A stretch of DNA of 18,144 nucleotides from an uncultured bacterium. GTDB lineage: Bacteria > Cyanobacteriota > Vampirovibrionia > Gastranaerophilales > Gastranaerophilaceae. Below, one piece after another: positions 1-7,203 of the stretch; the first letter of the stretch is position 1, and each line of letters starts with the position of its first letter. The translations under genes were made by a program, and so were the position numbers. The notes under the pieces are model-generated. The model saw only the letters and a program-made list of their open reading frames with translations. It had not been told where the DNA came from and made no database searches. The stretch spans positions 1 to 18,144 of the forward strand of contig OMVC01000201.1 in the NCBI GenBank assembly GCA_900314375.1, read 5' to 3'.

Positions 1-402
1 GTTATAAATCCCCCCGCCAGAGAAACTAGCCGAGTTGTTTATAAAATCACCTGTGAGGGTGCCGATTGTGCCATTTTGGTTACGAATCCCCCCACCGCAG
101 CTGTTTGTGCCCGAGTTGTTAATAAAATTACCTGTGATGGAGGTTATTGTGCCAGTGTTATAAATCCCCCCGCCGTATTGACTAGCAGAGTTGTTTATAA
201 AATCGCCGGTGATACTGTCGATTGTGCCACCATTCCAAATCCCCCCGCCGTAGCTGTTTGTGGCCGAGTTGTTAATAAAATCACCTGTGATGGTGGTGAT
301 TGTACCAGTGTTATAAATCCCCCCGCCATCATAATTTGCCGTGTTGTTAATAAAATCTCCTGTGAGGGTAGTGATTGTACCAGTGTTATAAATCCCCCCG
401 CC
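1..402 (-). repeat. 75-78 bp tandem coding repeats (Pmp-like beta-helix units)
   Basis: The DNA signature aatcccccc recurs at 7, 85, 163, 238, 316 and 391, spacings of 78, 78, 75, 78 and 75 bp. The indel is always one codon, so the frame is kept. Each unit encodes GGG-I-(Y/W/R)-N ... T(G/D)FINNSA. Units differ mostly in the four residues before GGG (for example TNSY, SQY, TNSC, NYD). The array continues past the left edge. Confidence 0.9.
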
Positions 403-1095
403 TTTGTTCTGTCCTGAACCGCCGACAAAAACACCGTCAATAGCATCTCTGGTTGTCGTGTTGTCGATTCTTGAAAGCACTCTGTTTGAATCATATATAG
501 CATTAATTGCGTATTCGTTTCCTAAAATCGTGACAGGGCTTGAAGTCCATGTGGTGTCACCTTCTCCGTAGGTTGTATTAAATTTAACCACATAATCCAT
601 GCCGCCAAGCGCATCAATGTGGTAGTTTGCCGTGGTATCGCCATTTGGGTCGCCATAAATATTTTTGTATTTGTAGTTTAAATTGTAACCGCCAAGCGCG
701 TTTACACTTTGAGTCGCAGTCGCTGTGTTTGTTTGGTCACCGTAATTTGTATTAACTTTTACGTTCAACTCATAATCGTTCGGGGCTTTTGTTGTAATGG
801 TTTTATTTGTATCCCCGTCAGGGTCGCCGTATTGGGTTTTTGTCAAATCAAGCTGGTAGAATTTATCTTCAACCGTTTGGGCTGTTTCGTTATATTGCGG
901 AATGTTTATGACATTTGTCCCTGCGGTTTCACTATCAACAGGTGTCAAGGTATAGCCGCTATCTTCACCCAATGTCGGTTCGTAATCAGCTGCGTTTGCT
1001 TGAGCTCCCAAAAAGCTTAACCCTGCTAATGCTGCGACAGATAAAGCTTTTGTGAATATCTTTTCACTCTTGTTACAGGTAATATCTTTGGTCAT
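1..1095 (-). CDS. Secreted Pmp-like repeat protein, N-terminal part (3' end beyond window)
   Basis: Open from an ATG at 1095 to the left edge: 365 codons with no stop, so the C-terminus lies outside. A GAGGAAG ribosome site sits just upstream of the ATG. Residues 1-35 are a signal peptide: basic start, hydrophobic ALSVAALAGLSFLGA core, likely cleavage after ANA. Residues 79-193 hold four repeats of exactly 29 residues centred on YGDPxGDT. From about residue 232 to the edge runs a 25-26 residue repeat, GGGIYNTGTIT(T/S)ITGDFINNSA. The GGG-I and FINN pair resembles the chlamydial polymorphic membrane protein repeat, which folds as a beta-helix, so this is probably a surface adhesin or autotransporter passenger. 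No outer-membrane barrel or anchor can be seen because the end is missing. It is divergent from gyrA and has its own promoter near 1203-1211. Reading frame and secretion are sure; function is inference. Confidence 0.85.
   Translation of the reverse strand, partial: MTKDITCNKSEKIFTKALSVAALAGLSFLGAQANAADYEPTLGEDSGYTLTPVDSETAGTNVINIPQYNETAQTVEDKFYQLDLTKTQYGDPDGDTNKTITTKAPNDYELNVKVNTNYGDQTNTATATQSVNALGGYNLNYKYKNIYGDPNGDTTANYHIDALGGMDYVVKFNTTYGEGDTTWTSSPVTILGNEYAINAIYDSNRVLSRIDNTTTRDAIDGVFVGGSGQNKGGGIYNTGTITTLTGDFINNTANYDGGGIYNTGTITTITGDFINNSATNSYGGGIWNGGTIDSITGDFINNSASQYGGGIYNTGTITSITGNFINNSGTNSCGGGIRNQNGTIGTLTGDFINNSASFSGGGIYN
517..861 (-). repeat. Four 29-residue (87-bp) YGD repeats
   Basis: Tyrosines of the YG(D/E) motif fall at residues 89, 118, 147 and 176, exactly 29 apart each time. 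Each unit has an aromatic or hydrophobic residue ten positions before the Tyr and, in units 2-4, ends in ALGG or ILGN. The approximate pattern is Y-x-L-x(2)-K ... YGDPxGDT ... I-x-ALGG. The DNA copies are diverged, so this is an old protein repeat rather than a recent duplication. I do not recognise the domain; the beta-branched, Asn/Asp/Gly-rich composition suggests a beta stalk. Confidence 0.8.
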
Positions 1096-1202
1096 AATCT
1101 TCCTCGCAAATAGTTGCCCACCGGTTAGGATATGGGGAATGTGAAATTTTATATTATCTTTTATTCTAGTTTACTTTTTTATCAATTACATCATATATAT
1201 GT

Positions 1203-1211
1203 ATTATAGCA
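1203..1211 (-). promoter_or_regulatory. Extended -10 promoter of the secreted repeat gene
   Basis: On the minus strand this reads TGCTATAAT, a perfect -10 with the extended TG. A TTTAAA at 1226-1231 is a possible -35 at 17 bp. Transcription would start near 1196, giving a 5' leader of about 100 nt before the ATG at 1095. I could not match that leader to a known riboswitch. Confidence 0.65.
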
Positions 1212-1260
1212 CATGTTTTTTTAAATTTAAAGACTTAATTCAATATTTGTAAATTTTGCA

Positions 1261-1297
1261 CGGGCATATCTTTACTATTTGTAAAGATATATGCCCG
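1261..1297. promoter_or_regulatory. 15-bp imperfect inverted repeat in the divergent promoter region
   Basis: Left arm CGGGCATATCTTTAC (1261-1275), 5-nt centre, right arm GTAAAGATATATGCCCG (1281-1297). The arms pair over 15 bp with a 2-nt (AT) bulge in the right arm. It lies between two divergent genes, so it cannot be an ordinary terminator for either. Its right end covers the -35 position of the gyrA promoter. It may be an operator, or a site that extrudes a cruciform under negative supercoiling. Confidence 0.5.
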
Positions 1298-1311
1298 AAA
1301 TTCTTTATTTA

Positions 1312-1320
1312 TGCTATAAT
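1312..1320 (+). promoter_or_regulatory. Extended -10 promoter of gyrA
   Basis: TGCTATAAT, identical to the -10 of the divergent gene. The -35 position (1292-1297) does not resemble TTGACA and falls inside the inverted repeat. The start of transcription would be near 1327, about 29 nt before the chosen TTG start. Confidence 0.65.
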
Positions 1321-1355
1321 ATTAACATATTAGGTTAGACTTGGAGGATAAAATA

Positions 1356-3926
1356 TTGACTACTCAACAAAACATGTTCGGGGACGGTAAAATAGTTCCT
1401 GTCAATATAAGAGAAGAAATGAAGCGTTCATATATCGATTATGCGATGAGTGTTATCGTAGGCCGTGCGTTACCTGATGTTCGTGACGGGTTGAAACCTG
1501 TTCACAGGCGTATATTATATTCAATGAACGAGTTGGGAATGTATCCTGATAAACCGTTTAGAAAATGTGCACGTATTGTCGGGGAAGTTTTGGGTAAGTA
1601 CCATCCGCATGGCGATAGCTCTGTTTATGAAGCCTTGGTTCGTATGGCTCAAGATTTTTCTACAAGATATCTTATGGTTGACGGACACGGAAACTTTGGG
1701 TCTGTCGATGGTGACGGGGCTGCTGCTATGCGTTATACAGAAGCTCGTATGCACAAAATTACTCAATCAATGTTGGCTGATATTGATTGCGAAACCGTTG
1801 AATTCGTTCCAAACTTTGACGGTTCCTTGCAAGAGCCTTCCGTGTTGCCTGTAAGATTACCGATGTTATTATTAAACGGTGTTTCCGGTATTGCTGTCGG
1901 TATGGCAACAAACATTCCGCCTCACAATTTGTGTGAAGTGGTTGACGGTACTATCGCATTGATTGATAATCCTAATATTACGATTCCTGAATTGATGGAA
2001 TATATTAAAGGTCCGGATTTCCCTACGGCGGCTACAATCGTAGGTACAAACGATATTAAGCAGGCTTATGAAACAGGCAGAGGCTCGATTACGATGTCTG
2101 CTGTTTCCGGATTTGAAGAAATTGCAGGCGGTGCAGGACGTCAAGCCAGAACTGCAATTGTTATAACAGAAATTCCTTATCAGGTTAATAAGGCAATGCT
2201 TATTGAGAAAATTGCCGATTTGGTTAAGGAAGAACGTATTAAGGGTATTTCTGACATTCGTGATGAATCCGACCGTGACGGTATGAGAATTGTTATTGAG
2301 TTAAAACGCGATGCAAAACCGGATGTAGTTCGAAATAATTTATACAAATATACTCAGCTTGAAACGACATTTGGGGTGAACATGGTCGCTTTGTGCGGGC
2401 AGCAGCCGAGATTGATGAATTTACATCAAGTATTATCGGAATTTGTTGAACACAGAATCGAAATTGTTACCCGTCGTACAATTTTCTTCCTGAAAAAAGC
2501 AAAAGTTCGTGCTCATATCTTGGCAGGGTTGATTATTGCCTTGGGTTCAATTGATGAAGTCATAGATTTAATCAAAAATTCCAAAACAACAGATACCGCT
2601 CGTGAAGGTTTGATGTCAAAATTCGGGCTTGATGCAGACCAAGCGAATGCAATCCTTGAAATGCAATTAAGACGTTTGACAGGTTTGGAACAAGATAAAG
2701 TTAAAGCAGAATATGATGATTTGTTAAAGAAAATCGAAGAATATGAAAGTATTTTGGCTAGTCGTCAAAAGATTTTGGATATTATTAAAGCCGAACTTTT
2801 GGAAGACAAAGAAAAATACGGTGATGACAGAAAAACTCAAATTGTTCCTGAACGCGGCGAAGTAACAATTGAAGATTTGACTCCAAATACGCCTATGGCA
2901 GTATTTATTACGCACCAAGGATATTTGAAACGTATTCCGCTTGACACTTTTGAACGTCAAAATCGTGCAACTCGCGGAAAATCAGGTATTAAAACAAAAG
3001 AAGATGACGATATTCAACATTTCTTTACTGCTATGATGCATGATAAAGTGCTGTTCTTCTCATCAAAAGGTACTGTTTACAGTTTGAATGTTTACGATTT
3101 CCCTGAAGGCGGACGTCAATCTAAAGGTTTACCAATAATAAATGTCCTTCCTATCGAACAGGATGAAAAAATTACGGCAGTTGTTCCTGTATCTAATTTC
3201 TCAAAAGAACTTAATCTTATTATGTTAACCAAAAAAGGTAACATAAAGAGAATTGAATTAGACAACTTCTCAAATATCAGAAGAAACGGAATTATTGCAA
3301 TTGGTTTAGATGAAGGTGATAGTTTGAATTGGGTAAAACTTGCAACGGGACGTGATGAAATTATTATCGGAACATCCTGTGGTATGGCGATAAGATTCCC
3401 TATTCAAGATTTAAGACCGCTAGGCAGAAGTGCAAAAGGTGTAATTTCAATGAAATTACGCACGGGTGACGAAATAGTAGGATGCGATATCGTTCCGCAA
3501 GAATACGATGCGGATTTACTTGTTGTAACTTCTGACGGTTTCGGTAAACGTACAAAATTATCTGAATTCAGAACTCAAAACAGAGGTGGAATAGGTTTGA
3601 TAGCAACTAAATTCAAATCGAGTGCATCAAGGCTTGTTGCTTTGACTATTGTTCAGGATTCTGATGATATTATGCTTGTAACAGCAAATGGCGTTGTAAC
3701 AAGAATAAATGCCGGTTCAATTTCTCAACAGGGACGCCCTGCAACAGGTGTAAGAGCTCAAAACTTAAATGACGGTGATAGTGTTGTTTCTGTAAACAAA
3801 ATTATTAACCCTGATGAAAGTGAAGTTTCAGCATTGGCTTCAAATTCTGATAGTCAAGCAATTTCAGACTCTGATAGTGCACAACAAACAAGTCTTTTGA
3901 GTGAAGATTCTGTAAGCGAAGAATAA
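1356..3926 (+). CDS. gyrA: DNA gyrase subunit A
   Basis: GyrA is the breakage-reunion subunit of gyrase; with GyrB it adds negative supercoils. I start it at TTG 1356 (856 residues) because GGAGG at 1343-1347 is spaced 8 nt from it. An earlier in-frame TTG at 1341 would place that ribosome site inside the coding region. The catalytic tyrosine is in AAMRYTEARM (about Tyr127). The quinolone-determining stretch is HPHGDSSVYE, with Ser at the classic serine position and Glu where E. coli has Asp87. The C-terminal part has the six-bladed pinwheel pattern. In blade 1 the canonical QRRGGKG box is replaced by NRATRGKSG, which as I recall resembles cyanobacterial GyrA. A later blade has QNRGGIG. The Ser/Asp/Gln-rich acidic tail is typical. 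A ParC identity is less likely given the cyanobacterial-type blade and the single copy in view. Confidence 0.93.
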   Translation: MTTQQNMFGDGKIVPVNIREEMKRSYIDYAMSVIVGRALPDVRDGLKPVHRRILYSMNELGMYPDKPFRKCARIVGEVLGKYHPHGDSSVYEALVRMAQDFSTRYLMVDGHGNFGSVDGDGAAAMRYTEARMHKITQSMLADIDCETVEFVPNFDGSLQEPSVLPVRLPMLLLNGVSGIAVGMATNIPPHNLCEVVDGTIALIDNPNITIPELMEYIKGPDFPTAATIVGTNDIKQAYETGRGSITMSAVSGFEEIAGGAGRQARTAIVITEIPYQVNKAMLIEKIADLVKEERIKGISDIRDESDRDGMRIVIELKRDAKPDVVRNNLYKYTQLETTFGVNMVALCGQQPRLMNLHQVLSEFVEHRIEIVTRRTIFFLKKAKVRAHILAGLIIALGSIDEVIDLIKNSKTTDTAREGLMSKFGLDADQANAILEMQLRRLTGLEQDKVKAEYDDLLKKIEEYESILASRQKILDIIKAELLEDKEKYGDDRKTQIVPERGEVTIEDLTPNTPMAVFITHQGYLKRIPLDTFERQNRATRGKSGIKTKEDDDIQHFFTAMMHDKVLFFSSKGTVYSLNVYDFPEGGRQSKGLPIINVLPIEQDEKITAVVPVSNFSKELNLIMLTKKGNIKRIELDNFSNIRRNGIIAIGLDEGDSLNWVKLATGRDEIIIGTSCGMAIRFPIQDLRPLGRSAKGVISMKLRTGDEIVGCDIVPQEYDADLLVVTSDGFGKRTKLSEFRTQNRGGIGLIATKFKSSASRLVALTIVQDSDDIMLVTANGVVTRINAGSISQQGRPATGVRAQNLNDGDSVVSVNKIINPDESEVSALASNSDSQAISDSDSAQQTSLLSEDSVSEE

Positions 3927-3945
3927 TAATTAACAGTTAAATAAA

Positions 3946-3981
3946 AAAAGCGCGAAATTGAAAACTTCGCGCTTTTATTTT
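3946..3981. terminator. Bidirectional terminator between gyrA and alaS
   Basis: AAAAGCGCGAA (3946-3956) pairs perfectly with TTCGCGCTTTT (3966-3976) around a 9-nt loop. T-rich runs follow on both strands (a run of seven A before the left arm on the + strand serves the minus strand). It sits between the two convergent stop codons. Confidence 0.9.
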
Positions 3982-3993
3982 TATTTCATAGTT

Positions 3994-6600
3994 TTATGCT
4001 TTTAATTCTGCTTCTACTTTTGTTAAAATTTCATCAAGTTTTGAAGGGTCTTTTACTCCGCCTTGAGCAAAGTTTGGTTTGCCGCCTCCGTTTGCACCGG
4101 TTGCGCGTGCGATTTCGCCGACAATTTTGCCTGCGTTAATTCCTTTTGATACAAAACTTTCTGAAACTTTTGCAGCAACCATCTTTTCGCCTGCCAAAAC
4201 AACAATATTGTCTTTGCCTAATTTGTGAGATAAAAGCTCAATACCGATTTTTAGTGCAACAGGTGTCAGGTTAGATACTTTAGAGATAAATAATTTACCG
4301 CCTTCAATATCTTGTGCTCTGTCAACAAATGCTGCAAATTTTGAACGAGCATTTTCTTCCTGAAGTTTTTCGATTTCTTTTTGAAGCGATTTGTTATCTT
4401 CTTGAATTTTTTCAACACGTTCAAGAATTTCGTCATAGTGTGCTTTGAATTTTGAAGATAATTTATCCGTTATTTCAACCTTATTATTTACATAATTTAT
4501 GGCGGATTTTGAAACAACAACTTCAATTCTTCTTGTACCTGCTGCAATTGCGCCTTCTGATACGATTTTAGCAATTCTCAAATCTTTTAATTCTCTTGCG
4601 TGTGTTCCTGCGCAAAATTCTTTGGAAATTGATTGTCCGTTTTTCTCTATTGAAACAACACGAACAGTATCGCCGTATTTTTCACCAAATAATGCGGTCG
4701 CACCTGTTAATTCGGCTTCTTTTATGCCCATAACTTGAGTATTTATACTATAGCCTTGACCAATCCATTCATTCATTAAGTTTTCTGTCTTTTTAACTTC
4801 TTCAGGTGTCATTGCGCGCGAGAAGGTAAAGTCAAATCTCATACGTTCATTATCAACATAAGAACCTGCCTGTTTAACTTCATCTCCGAGAACTTTAACC
4901 AATGCAGCTTGAAGTAAGTGTGCGGATGTGTGATGAACACGAATTTCTTCACGCTTATCAACATCAATTTTTGCACTTACGACTGCTCCGATTTCAACAT
5001 CACCATTTAATATTTGACAGCGATGAACATAAAGGTCATTAACCTTAAATGTAGTTAATACTTCAGCTTTGAAACCGTCGTTTTCTATTATGCCGCAATC
5101 CCCGATTTGACCGCCGCATTCAGCATAGAAAGGTGTCTTGTCTAATACAATATCAACATATCCTTCCCCTTCAATTTGAGCAAGAATTTTAGCATCATCG
5201 CAAGAATTGAATTCATAACCGATGAAATCGGTTGCGCCGACTTCTTTTTCGACTTTGGCATATTTCATATCGCCTGTGACAGAAATCTTTGCTGTTGCCG
5301 CTTTTGCACGTTCTTTTTGCTCTTGCATTGCGGTTTTATAACCTTCTTCATCAACGTTCAATCCGTTTTCCTGTGCTATTTCTTTTGTCAATTCCAATGG
5401 AAAACCGAATGTATCATATAGTTTGAATGCACTTTCTCCGTCGATATCTTTTTTGGATTCAATAAATTCATCCAAAAGTTTATAACCCCTATCAAGAGTC
5501 TTGTTAAATCTTTCTTCTTCGGCTTTTATCGTATCAATAATTTTTTGTTTGTTTTGAACCAATTCAGGGTATGCTTCGCCATAGTATTTTACGATAACAT
5601 CAACAAGTTTATATAAAAACGGCAATTCCATACCTAAAATTTTTCCGTGTCTTAATGCACGTCTTAAAATCATACGAAGAACATAACTTCTTCCTTCGTT
5701 GCCCGGAATTACCCCGTCAGAAATCAAGAAAGAAACGCATCTTGCGTGGTCTGTAATTATGCGAAGCGAAATATCCGTTTTTTCTGATTGTTTATACGGA
5801 ACCCCGCTCATTTTGCAAACTTCGTCCATAATCGGTTTTAATAAATCTGTTTCAAAAGTTGAAGCAACCCCTTGGCAAACCATTGTTATACGTTCCAAAC
5901 CCATACCGGTATCAACGTTTTTCTTGCCTAAAGGTGATTGGTTGCCTTCTTCATCTTGATATAATTCTGTGAATACCAAGTTCCAAATTTCAACCCATCT
6001 GTCACATTCGCAAGTATCTATTCCGCAATTCGGATGACCGCAAGAGTACTGTTCACCTAAATCATAGTGAATTTCCGAGCAAGGTCCGCAAGACCCTGAA
6101 GCCCCAGGAGGACCCCAGAAATTATCTTTTTTACCTTTTCTTTTTATGCGTTCTGCAGGAACTCCCACATTGCGCCAAATATCATAAGCTTCGTCATCTG
6201 TTTCAAAAATGGTTATCCAAAGTCTGTCTTTATCAAGTTTCAAAACTTCAGTTACAAATTCCCACGCCCAAGGAATAATTTCTTTTTTGTAATAATCCCC
6301 GAAAGAAAAATTCCCGAGCATTTCAAAAAATGTATGATGGCGCGGAGTTCTGCCGACATTTTCGATATCTGAATCTTTTCCGCCCGCTCTTGCGCATTTT
6401 TGGCAGGATGCCGCTCTTGCAGGTTCATAAGGGCAAGGTGTAATATCTAAAAATATCGGCAAAAATTGTAACATACCCGCAGTTGTTAATAATACCGTCG
6501 GATTGTCAGGTACAAGACTGGAACTTGGGACAATAGTATGTTGTAGTTTATTTTTAAAAAAGTCTAAATATAATTTTCTGATTTCATTTCCGGTTAGCAT
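3994..6600 (-). CDS. alaS: Alanine--tRNA ligase
   Basis: AlaRS charges tRNA-Ala with alanine and hydrolyses mischarged Ser/Gly-tRNA-Ala. At 868 residues it has the usual full length. Visible in order are the class II core (LLTTAGMLQFLPIFL, RTPRHHTFFEMLGNFSFGDY), an insertion with four cysteines in CGHPNCGIDTCEC (about residues 205-220), then VDTGMGLERI. The editing domain follows with metal ligands HHTSAH (about 553-558) and CAGTH (about 663-667). After that come a coiled coil (about 725-760, Lys/Glu/Gln-rich) and the C-Ala domain with the glycine loop GANGGGKPNFAQGG. The four-Cys insertion, a candidate zinc site, is familiar from clostridial-type AlaRS and absent from E. coli. The start is well placed: AGAGGAAAAG precedes the ATG, and MLTGNEIRKLYLDFF is a typical N-terminus. 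Confidence 0.97.
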   Translation of the reverse strand: MLTGNEIRKLYLDFFKNKLQHTIVPSSSLVPDNPTVLLTTAGMLQFLPIFLDITPCPYEPARAASCQKCARAGGKDSDIENVGRTPRHHTFFEMLGNFSFGDYYKKEIIPWAWEFVTEVLKLDKDRLWITIFETDDEAYDIWRNVGVPAERIKRKGKKDNFWGPPGASGSCGPCSEIHYDLGEQYSCGHPNCGIDTCECDRWVEIWNLVFTELYQDEEGNQSPLGKKNVDTGMGLERITMVCQGVASTFETDLLKPIMDEVCKMSGVPYKQSEKTDISLRIITDHARCVSFLISDGVIPGNEGRSYVLRMILRRALRHGKILGMELPFLYKLVDVIVKYYGEAYPELVQNKQKIIDTIKAEEERFNKTLDRGYKLLDEFIESKKDIDGESAFKLYDTFGFPLELTKEIAQENGLNVDEEGYKTAMQEQKERAKAATAKISVTGDMKYAKVEKEVGATDFIGYEFNSCDDAKILAQIEGEGYVDIVLDKTPFYAECGGQIGDCGIIENDGFKAEVLTTFKVNDLYVHRCQILNGDVEIGAVVSAKIDVDKREEIRVHHTSAHLLQAALVKVLGDEVKQAGSYVDNERMRFDFTFSRAMTPEEVKKTENLMNEWIGQGYSINTQVMGIKEAELTGATALFGEKYGDTVRVVSIEKNGQSISKEFCAGTHARELKDLRIAKIVSEGAIAAGTRRIEVVVSKSAINYVNNKVEITDKLSSKFKAHYDEILERVEKIQEDNKSLQKEIEKLQEENARSKFAAFVDRAQDIEGGKLFISKVSNLTPVALKIGIELLSHKLGKDNIVVLAGEKMVAAKVSESFVSKGINAGKIVGEIARATGANGGGKPNFAQGGVKDPSKLDEILTKVEAELKA

Positions 6601-6633
6601 AATTCTTTTCCTCTAATATCTTTCGCTTTCAAA

Positions 6634-6639
6634 ATTATA
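6634..6639 (-). promoter_or_regulatory. alaS -10 box
   Basis: TATAAT on the minus strand; the -35 region is weak (TTTAAT at 17 bp). Transcription would begin near 6627, leaving a leader of about 27 nt. That is too short for a T-box or other riboswitch. Confidence 0.55.
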
Positions 6640-6832
6640 CATTAAATAAATATTTTATTAAACATTGAAAAAATATCTTCATATATTTTAACTTTCAATG
6701 TCGTGTGTTACTTCGTATCTTGCATGCGCTGGCAAAAAAGTGCAGCGAAGCCCGTATATTAAGTTTTGTAAAGTGTAATTTCTACACTATTAGCGGTCTT
6801 TGGGGTTTCAGAAATTTAATTAAACAATGTTG

Positions 6833-6861
6833 TTGACAATAAAATTTTCTTGTGTAATAAT
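6833..6861 (+). promoter_or_regulatory. Near-consensus promoter of a candidate small RNA
   Basis: TTGACA at 6833-6838, a spacer of exactly 17 bp, then AATAAT at 6856-6861 with an extended TG at 6853-6854. It is the best -35/-10 pair in the window, yet no protein gene follows on this strand for more than 3 kb. Transcription would start near 6868. Confidence 0.75.
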
Positions 6862-6867
6862 AATTGT

Positions 6868-7008
6868 ATAAGATTTAAGTGTAGTCGAAACACTAAATAT
6901 AAATAGTTCATTAACCCCAAAACATATAAACTCCTAAATAATAAACACTAAAAAGAGACCATTAGGATGCAGAAAACGACCCACTCAACTTGTTGAGTGG
7001 TTTTTTTT
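6868..7008 (+). ncRNA. Candidate small non-coding RNA, about 140 nt
   Basis: A free-standing promoter and a strong terminator bracket this stretch, and no convincing protein is encoded. The predicted RNA starts with a hairpin (6873-6882 with 6890-6898, 9 bp and one bulged A, 7-nt loop). About 80 nt of AU-rich, apparently unpaired sequence follows, containing two C-rich patches: AACCCC (6913-6918) and CTCCT (6931-6935). It ends in the terminator stem. Hairpin, single-stranded CU-rich linker and terminator is the plan of many base-pairing sRNAs, and the cyanobacterial Yfr1 RNA is built this way around an ACUCCUCACAC motif. The similarity is only in layout. It does not look like 6S, SRP, tmRNA or RNase P RNA. 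Exact ends are inferred. Confidence 0.6.
6981..7008 (+). terminator. Strong intrinsic terminator of the candidate small RNA
   Basis: CCACTCAA, CTTG tetraloop, TTGAGTGG (6981-7000), followed by eight T. The opposite strand has no T-run after the stem, so it acts on + strand transcripts only. Confidence 0.88.
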
Positions 7009-7016
7009 GTCTTTTT

Positions 7017-7049
7017 CTTTGCGGGGAGGGGGCAAAGTTCAGCTTGCCC
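7017..7049. other. G-rich region with two mutually exclusive hairpins
   Basis: CTTTGC (7017-7022) can pair with GCAAAG (7032-7037) around the purine loop GGGGAGGGG. Alternatively GGGCAA (7030-7035) can pair with TTGCCC (7044-7049). The two share bases and cannot coexist. It is the only GC-rich patch in this gap. It lies after the small-RNA terminator and far downstream of manC. The rest of 7050-7203 is AT-rich with no gene seen. Confidence 0.35.
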
Positions 7050-7161
7050 AAAAACTTAAATATACTTTATCATTTGTCTGCTTATATAATTTAACAAATG
7101 CGCAATTATAATCAATGGTAAAATACGATACAATTTTCCATTTTCATCTTTCAATTTTCAA

Positions 7162-7191
7162 TTTGTAAAAGATTGATCTACTTTTATCAAA
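7162..7191 (-). terminator. Weak hairpin downstream of manC
   Basis: TTTGTAAAAG (7162-7171) pairs with CTTTTATCAAA (7181-7191) with one bulge, 12 nt past the manC stop. It is AT-only in most pairs and lacks a clear T-run on the minus strand, so terminator activity is doubtful. Confidence 0.3.
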
Positions 7192-7203
7192 CTAAAAAAT
7201 CTG

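Noticed and set aside
76..417. A + strand open frame with periodic Cys and NPPA motifs
   Set aside because: It is the antisense shadow of the GGGIYN repeat gene; the minus frame has a signal peptide, ribosome site and promoter.
1..420. Regular repeats that could suggest a CRISPR array or minisatellite
   Set aside because: Spacing is 75-78 bp, always a multiple of three, the minus strand is open throughout, and the repeats encode a protein motif. There are no unique spacers.
1261..1297. Hairpin read as an intrinsic terminator
   Set aside because: It lies between divergent promoters, so no gene ends there, and no T-run follows on either strand.
6967..6996. Nine-codon leader peptide (MQKTTHSTC) overlapping the terminator
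   Set aside because: No downstream gene exists to attenuate, there is no proper ribosome site, and its stop lies within the terminator stem. Most likely chance.
6868..7008. 6S, SRP or riboswitch identity for the candidate RNA
   Set aside because: The ends do not pair into the 6S rod, the SRP GGAAG-type loop is absent, and no + strand gene follows that a riboswitch could control.
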